This document shows positions 60,203-64,000 of a stretch of 64,000 bases of DNA, one piece after another (position 1 is the stretch's first letter; each line of letters starts with the position of its first letter). Under the pieces are notes generated by a model. It did no database searches and was not told the origin of the DNA. It saw nothing but the letters and a program-made list of their open reading frames with translations. Made by a program: the position numbers and the translations under genes. Source of the DNA: Planococcus rifietoensis (lineage in GTDB: Bacteria > Bacillota > Bacilli > Bacillales_A > Planococcaceae); NCBI RefSeq assembly GCF_001465795.2, contig NZ_CP013659.2, forward strand, positions 2,250,501-2,314,500, given 5' to 3'.

Positions 60203-60234
60203 TCGGCACCTCTCCCTTATCTAGCTTTCGCTTC

Positions 60235-61713
60235 TCAATAGTCCCACTTCACCGCTTTGAACGCAGCCCGGCCGCCTGTCGCAAAAAACCGGATTTCCTG
60301 GCTGCGGATATCCGGGAAGATCCGTGCGGTAAACACTTCTTCCCCGTCGTTGACGAAAATCTCCACGGATGATGAATCGACAAACAACTGAAATTTGTAG
60401 ACGTCCCCGTCCAACTTGCATTTGCGTTCGGTGCCATGCTTGCTGCCGATCACTTTGCCTGATAATGCGCGGTCCATGATGACTTTCCCTTGAACAGCAT
60501 CGAATTTAATCACCGTTTTTTCTTCCTCACTCGCACGGAATTCAATGCCATATTCCAAGGCATCTCCTCGTTCGAACTCACAGACAAGCTCATACGTGAC
60601 TCCAGAGAATCCTTCAATCACTTTCTTTTCATCTGACAGTTCCCCTTGCGCTACGGTTTTAGCCTTGCGCAGCGATTGAAGTTCTGGAATTGGCGTCTGG
60701 ATGATTTTCCCGTCCCGAAGCGTTAATTGCCGGAGGATCGTCAAGCAGTTCGCCCATCCATTGATATCGGTCGGGTACTCAATTTCAGGCAAGCCCATCC
60801 AAGCCACCATGAGCCGTCTGCCATGCGGGTCTTTCATCGTATGCGGAGCGTAAAAATCAAATCCGCGGTCCAATTCGATAAAATCCCCGTGAGTCAGTTT
60901 GCGCCGCTCTAAATCAATTTTCTCCCCCAGCACATAACCGGCCTGGTAAATATTTTGATACAGATCCCCCTGCGGCTCCAGCCCTTGCGGCGAGAAGATC
61001 AAGATGCCCCGGTCATCCATTTCAAAATAATCCGGGCATTCCCACATAAAACCGAAGTTATCCAAGTTGGTGGCCAGTTCTCCCTCGAACTTCCATTCCA
61101 ATAGATCGGTCGAACTCAGCAGACAAACAGCCCCCGTTTCATCGGTCCGCTGCGCGCCGATGACCGCATAATACCGGTCTTCCACTTTCCATAATTTCGG
61201 ATCGCGGAAATGCTCGGTATAGCCATCGGGCACTTTATCAAGCACGGATTTTTTCGATTTGATAATATTTCCCTCATCATCCATAAGCGCGATACAGAGA
61301 TAAGGATGTCTCACAAGATTCTCATCCCGCGTATTGCCGGTATACAGCAAATACAGTTTTCCGTCGTGTTCGACTGCACTTCCCGAATATGCGCCGTGGC
61401 TGTCAAAATACTCGTCCGGCTTGATCGCTATGCCGACATTCTCCCAATTGACCAGGTCTTTTGATTTGGTATGGTACCAATACTTCAAGCCGTGAAATGG
61501 CCCGAGCGGATGCCATTGATAATACAAATGAAATTCGCCGTTATAAAAACAAAAGCCGTTCGGATCATTGAGAAGCCCGGAAACCGGTTGGATATGAAAA
61601 GTTTGCCGCCATGTACAGCTATTGACCCTCAAAATCAAATTGTCTATATCTTCTTGGCTGATCTGATCAAGCCGAATATAACTCTTCCCCCGCGGTAACT
61701 CCATTTTTGTCAT
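60235..61713 (-). CDS. Sucrose-6-phosphate hydrolase, GH32 (ScrB/SacA-like)
   Basis: 492 residues. GH32 five-blade propeller with the nucleophile in SGLLNDPNGFCFYNGEFHLY, transition-state Asp in EHFRDPKLW, and acid/base Glu in MWECPDYFEMDDRG; a C-terminal beta-sandwich follows (VDSSSVEIFVNDGEEVFTAR). No signal peptide, so it acts on phosphorylated sucrose inside the cell. The start may be ATG 61713, ten bases after AAGGAG; ATG 61722 overlaps that site. It hydrolyses sucrose-6-phosphate, so a sucrose PTS is implied, yet no classical sucrose EII is in this window. Confidence 0.92.
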   Translation of the reverse strand: MTKMELPRGKSYIRLDQISQEDIDNLILRVNSCTWRQTFHIQPVSGLLNDPNGFCFYNGEFHLYYQWHPLGPFHGLKYWYHTKSKDLVNWENVGIAIKPDEYFDSHGAYSGSAVEHDGKLYLLYTGNTRDENLVRHPYLCIALMDDEGNIIKSKKSVLDKVPDGYTEHFRDPKLWKVEDRYYAVIGAQRTDETGAVCLLSSTDLLEWKFEGELATNLDNFGFMWECPDYFEMDDRGILIFSPQGLEPQGDLYQNIYQAGYVLGEKIDLERRKLTHGDFIELDRGFDFYAPHTMKDPHGRRLMVAWMGLPEIEYPTDINGWANCLTILRQLTLRDGKIIQTPIPELQSLRKAKTVAQGELSDEKKVIEGFSGVTYELVCEFERGDALEYGIEFRASEEEKTVIKFDAVQGKVIMDRALSGKVIGSKHGTERKCKLDGDVYKFQLFVDSSSVEIFVNDGEEVFTARIFPDIRSQEIRFFATGGRAAFKAVKWDY

Positions 61714-61835
61714 TTCTCTCATTCTCCTTTTAGGAAAAGCAGAATTTTATATTGACGTATGAATTAAAAAATTCCCTTGCGACCTCCTTTCCCATTAATC
61801 AAAATCTCTGGACGGCATCGGTTATACACCACCTA

Positions 61836-61858
61836 AAACGAAAGCGTTTATTTAAACG
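61836..61858 (-). promoter_or_regulatory. Overlapping operator palindromes of the sucrose genes
   Basis: AAACG-AAAG-CGTTT and CGTTTA-TT-TAAACG share one half-site. Such CG-centred palindromes suit LacI-family repressors (ScrR or CcpA). They cover the predicted transcription start. Confidence 0.6.
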
Positions 61859-61859
61859 A

Positions 61860-61888
61860 ATTATAATATTTTCAGGATATATTTTCAA
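61860..61888 (-). promoter_or_regulatory. Sigma-A promoter of the sucrose hydrolase/fructokinase genes
   Basis: Minus-strand TTGAAA-N17-TATAAT, nearly consensus, with a leader of about 140 bases. The operator lies just downstream of the -10, fit for repression. Confidence 0.7.
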
Positions 61889-62000
61889 TGAGACTCACTT
61901 AAAAAGTCTGATATTTCTGTAAATTTGTGAAAGTAGTGTGTCTTGAGGTTAGTCAGATGACTGAACTGTAGGATGATTTAATTTCATTCAGAATTCCCCA

Positions 62001-62040
62001 CAAAAAAATGGAAGAAAGATGTCGATTTCATCCTTCTTCC
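62001..62040 (-). terminator. Terminator of the lipoprotein gene
   Basis: Minus-strand GGAAGAAGGATG/CATCTTTCTTCC stem followed by ATTTTTTTG. Confidence 0.78.
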
Positions 62041-62123
62041 TCCGTTGATTTATTGTAGAATTGCGGGTGGTGCTGATAAGTCCTCACATACATAGTTCTT
62101 TCTCTTTTTAACAAGCATTTCCA

Positions 62124-62576
62124 TTACTTTAAAATCGGATTTGCCGAAAATTCAATGATTGGAAATTCCGGATTTGCCAAGCCTTCATAATAATCCATGA
62201 CCGCTTTTTCTTCCCTTGTCAACTTAGTCTTTGAGTTCTTCATGTTTTGAATAGCTGTGTGATCCTGCATATAAACTCCATACCAGTCTTCCTGATCTTC
62301 ATCATCCAATTCGATTGATACTGTCCTGTATTCTTCTTTCAACAAAGCAAAAGAATCTGCAATTGATTTCTTCGCCGCTTCTTCCCCTGAGCCTTGTGTC
62401 ATCAGTTTGACTGCAATTAAGCTCTTATTAGCGCCTTCCTGTCTTTCCGTTTCAGTAAAGGCAGGGATGTTGTTTTCGTCTACCCCCATTTCGTCATAAA
62501 CTGAATTACTGCAGGCAGATAAAAACAGCACAGCTACAAATGAAATAGTAATTAAGCTTTTCTTTTGAATAAACAT
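62124..62576 (-). CDS. Putative lipoprotein with a decayed partial duplicate
   Basis: 150 residues. Signal peptide with lipobox LFLSACSN, a short linker, then a mostly helical domain: GANKSLIAVKLMTQGSGEEA, SIADSFALLKEEYRTVSIEL, AIQNMKNSKTKLTREEKAVM and a final PIIEFSANPILK. I recognise no family. GGGGGAG precedes the ATG. A fragment matching its last 46 residues lies 0.9 kb upstream at 63000-63150. Both are on the minus strand with a small gene between them. Confidence 0.68.
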   Translation of the reverse strand: MFIQKKSLITISFVAVLFLSACSNSVYDEMGVDENNIPAFTETERQEGANKSLIAVKLMTQGSGEEAAKKSIADSFALLKEEYRTVSIELDDEDQEDWYGVYMQDHTAIQNMKNSKTKLTREEKAVMDYYEGLANPEFPIIEFSANPILK

Positions 62577-62670
62577 TAATTCTCCCCCGCACTCTCTAAA
62601 CTAAAAGCCTTGAAACTGTTCATTAGAACTTTGGCTTTTTCCGTTCTGTTGCTATGCCTTTCTTTTTTAC

Positions 62671-62871
62671 CTACCTTTTTGTGTATATATGATAAACCGT
62701 ACTAAACCCACTACCGCCTCCATATCCACCTCCGAAATTTAAAGCCTTGGTTTTAAAATCAATTCTGCGATTTCTAAGCTCTTCTAACATAGAAAAGTGT
62801 TGATCGACATTTGCCGTTGTATGGTACAACTCCCATTTTGAGAACCAATTAGTAAATATAAATTTCTTCAT
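62671..62871 (-). CDS. Small conserved-looking protein with Gly-rich loop
   Basis: 66 residues: an N-terminal KFIFTNWFSKWELYHTT, a helix with HFSMLEELRNRRIDF, then a Gly-rich loop in KTKALNFGGGYGGGSGFSTV and YHIYTKR. It recalls small DUF2007-like (signal-transducing-protein-like) sequences in Bacillus. GGAGGCAGG precedes the ATG. Function unknown. Confidence 0.6.
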   Translation of the reverse strand: MKKFIFTNWFSKWELYHTTANVDQHFSMLEELRNRRIDFKTKALNFGGGYGGGSGFSTVYHIYTKR

Positions 62872-62999
62872 GGACCTGCCTCCATTCTAGTTTTATAAAC
62901 CAATTACCCAAAAATTACTTACTCTTATTTTAACAAACAATCTTGTCTCCCTAACACTCGATATGTAGAACAATATATTGCCAGTATGCAGTACTTCAA

Positions 63000-63150
63000 T
63001 TATTGCAATATCGGATTTGTCGAAAACTCGATGAGGTTAAATTTCGGACTTCCCAAGCTTTCACAATAATTCATGACCGCTTTTTCTTCCCTCGTTAACT
63101 CAGTCGTTAAATTCCTTAAATTTTGAATAGCTATATCATTTAGCCTCTTC
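63000..63150 (-). pseudogene. Fragment of the 62.1 kb lipoprotein gene
   Basis: Minus-strand translation gives NDIAIQNLRNLTTELTREEK then AVMNYCESLGSPKFN and IEFSTNPILQ with a stop, a close match to the C-terminal 46 residues of the lipoprotein at 62124-62576. No ribosome site or signal peptide remains and a stop lies a few codons further upstream. A 28-codon frame upstream (from about 63222) overlaps it in another phase. A decayed tandem copy. Confidence 0.75.
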
Positions 63151-63410
63151 TTTAGAAAAAAAATCTATATTCCCCTCCGCTACCCACTGTCTATGGCCTC
63201 TAGCCCACACAAGATCTTTCATTTAAATTACGGGTACGGATCGACTTTACTGATAAGGTAGGTATCAATTTCATCCTATAAAAATAAGATTGAATCCTTT
63301 TGCTATCTTTTTCATCGCATCCATGTTACCTTTAGTAAGAGTTATTTTTGTTCGGTTCAGATTGAGAATAAATTTTGTTTTTCGTCTAAGGTATTTGAGC
63401 AAGGATAGTA

Positions 63411-63433
63411 ACACATTGTGTGGAGATCCACAC
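63411..63433 (+). promoter_or_regulatory. Alternative hairpins before the cold-shock gene
   Basis: GTGTGGA-GA-TCCACAC (63418-63433) is a perfect stem ending five bases before the AGGAGG. ACAC-ATT-GTGT (63411-63421) overlaps it and would be exclusive. Could act as a temperature-sensitive leader. Confidence 0.45.
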
Positions 63434-63448
63434 TAGGAGGCAACAATT

Positions 63449-63649
63449 ATGGAACAAGGTACAGTGAAATGGTTTAATGCAGAAAAAGGTTTTGGTTTTA
63501 TCGAGCGTGAAGCAGGAGATGACGTATTCGTACATTTCTCAGCTATCCAAAGCGACGGTTTCAAATCTTTAGACGAAGGTCAAACCGTAACATTTGATAT
63601 CGAAGAAGGACAACGTGGCCTACAAGCTACAAACGTTACAAAAGCTTAA
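63449..63649 (+). CDS. Cold-shock protein, CspA/CspB family
   Basis: 66-residue single-stranded nucleic-acid chaperone. RNP1 KGFGFIE and RNP2 VFVHFSA lie in [20 protein letters not shown] and [20 protein letters not shown]. Length and sequence are typical of B. subtilis CspB-type proteins. TAGGAGG lies before the ATG. The AT-rich leader and hairpin above suggest mRNA-level temperature control. A strong terminator follows. Confidence 0.96.
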   Translation: MEQGTVKWFNAEKGFGFIEREAGDDVFVHFSAIQSDGFKSLDEGQTVTFDIEEGQRGLQATNVTKA

Positions 63650-63660
63650 TAATAGCTTGA

Positions 63661-63698
63661 AAAGAGATCCTATACTGTATAGGGTCTCTTTTTTTGTC
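63661..63698. terminator. Terminator of the cold-shock gene
   Basis: AGAGATCCTATA/TATAGGGTCTCT stem followed by seven T; A run on the other side suits the convergent gene too. Confidence 0.88.
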
Positions 63699-63724
63699 CT
63701 TAAAAACTATCAGAGGGAATCCAT

Positions 63725-64000
63725 TCAAATGCTGCTTCGCCGAGAGCGTAAAATATTGAGTCCCACCATAGCTATCACCGCAAAGCAAAGTAGTAGGCCG
63801 ATAAAAGTATTCACATAGATTTGAAAAAACAGCCCTAAGACAAGGTTGGTCAGCATTATACTAAATAGCGACCAAAATAATTGCTCATTTCTTTTCATAA
63901 AGAAAGTAATAGCTCCAATTGCCAGAGACAGCACAACAATAACCCATATAATCAGATGTCCGATAAAAATCCCCCGCTTCGTATTAGTGACATGCAGAAT
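63725..64000 (-). CDS. Membrane protein, N-terminus cut by window edge
   Basis: The minus-strand frame is open from base 64000 to the stop at 63725 (about 91 residues seen). It holds three hydrophobic segments (IGHLIIWVIVVLSLAIGAI; LFWSLFSIMLTNLVLGLFF; FIGLLLCFAVIAMVGLNIL) separated by MKRNEQ and an NTF turn, and ends LRSRRSSI. No family recognised. The start lies beyond the window or is one of the early non-ATG codons. Confidence 0.6.
   Translation of the reverse strand: MLHVTNTKRGIFIGHLIIWVIVVLSLAIGAITFFMKRNEQLFWSLFSIMLTNLVLGLFFQIYVNTFIGLLLCFAVIAMVGLNILRSRRSSI

Noticed and set aside
63151..63240. A 28-codon frame upstream of the lipoprotein fragment
   Set aside because: No good ribosome site and it overlaps the decayed copy in another phase; too weak to list as a gene.
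1..64000. CRISPR arrays, rRNA, tRNA, prophage or plasmid origin
   Set aside because: I saw no regularly spaced direct repeats, no tRNA-like clover-leaf ending in CCA, no integrase, terminase or replication initiator, and no DnaA-box cluster.

Overview
The window looks like a chromosomal segment of a low-to-mid G+C Gram-positive of the order Bacillales, most likely family Planococcaceae (Planococcus or a close relative). This rests on strong AGGAGG-type ribosome binding sites, many lipobox proteins, a Wzz/BY-kinase/PHP-phosphatase capsule module, a paiAB pair, a ykkCD-type SMR pair, WalR boxes, sigma-B-like promoters and a T-box leader. The genus is inference. I see no rRNA, tRNA, insertion sequence, prophage or CRISPR array.

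Layout. 1-10.1 kb (minus strand) is an exopolysaccharide/capsule operon. In order of transcription it holds a Wzz-like co-polymerase, BY-kinase, PHP phosphatase, membrane UDP-HexNAc 4,6-dehydratase, phosphoglycosyl transferase, GNAT acetyltransferase, DegT aminotransferase, GT4 glycosyltransferase, UDP-glucuronate-4-epimerase-like protein and a UDP-sugar dehydrogenase cut by the window edge. The distal genes (1-5.7 kb) are visibly AT-richer than the rest. Divergent from it lie a degenerate SGNH protein and an LCP ligase (10.3-12 kb). 12-24 kb holds two small paralogous HTH-like proteins, another GT4/SDR sugar pair, a secreted CpdB-like nucleotidase, a protein with three Ltp-type repeats, a lipoprotein with an apparent ATC start, an acyltransferase and a patatin. 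25-37 kb is a mosaic of short transcription units: an NlpC/P60 hydrolase under two WalR boxes, an ArsR-type regulator, an MpsC-like protein, GNATs, a peroxiredoxin, a haloacid dehalogenase, P-loop kinases, Nudix hydrolases and lipoproteins, one of them broken by a stop codon.

37.4-43.6 kb is a copper island: CopB-type ATPase, Cys-rich four-helix copper protein, OmpR-type two-component system, YdhK-like lipoprotein and DUF305 membrane protein. 43.6-50 kb holds a T-box-controlled MFS transporter, small membrane proteins and lipoproteins, a membrane-anchored Mrr-type nuclease and a YczE-like protein. 50.2-53.5 kb carries a MarR regulator with paiA and paiB, then a guanidine-I riboswitch separated by about 0.8 kb from a ykkCD-type guanidinium exporter pair. 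53.6-62 kb holds a hydroxyacyl-CoA dehydrogenase, a PepSY protein, an ascorbate-family PTS with a PRD/EIIA regulator, and convergent sucrose-6-phosphate hydrolase plus fructokinase genes. The right end has a lipoprotein with a decayed partial duplicate, a cold-shock protein and a membrane protein cut by the edge.

The strongest unexplained signal is a family of about 130-240 bp intergenic elements (12.7, 17.0, 24.3 and 52.6 kb). One hairpin in them keeps its pairing through compensatory base changes in three copies. A second, two-copy element (19.5 and 24.0 kb) shows the same kind of covariation. I found no convincing new defence or biosynthetic system; the leads are these elements, two apparent ATC starts, a displaced riboswitch, and the coupling of an ascorbate-type PTS with sucrose enzymes.
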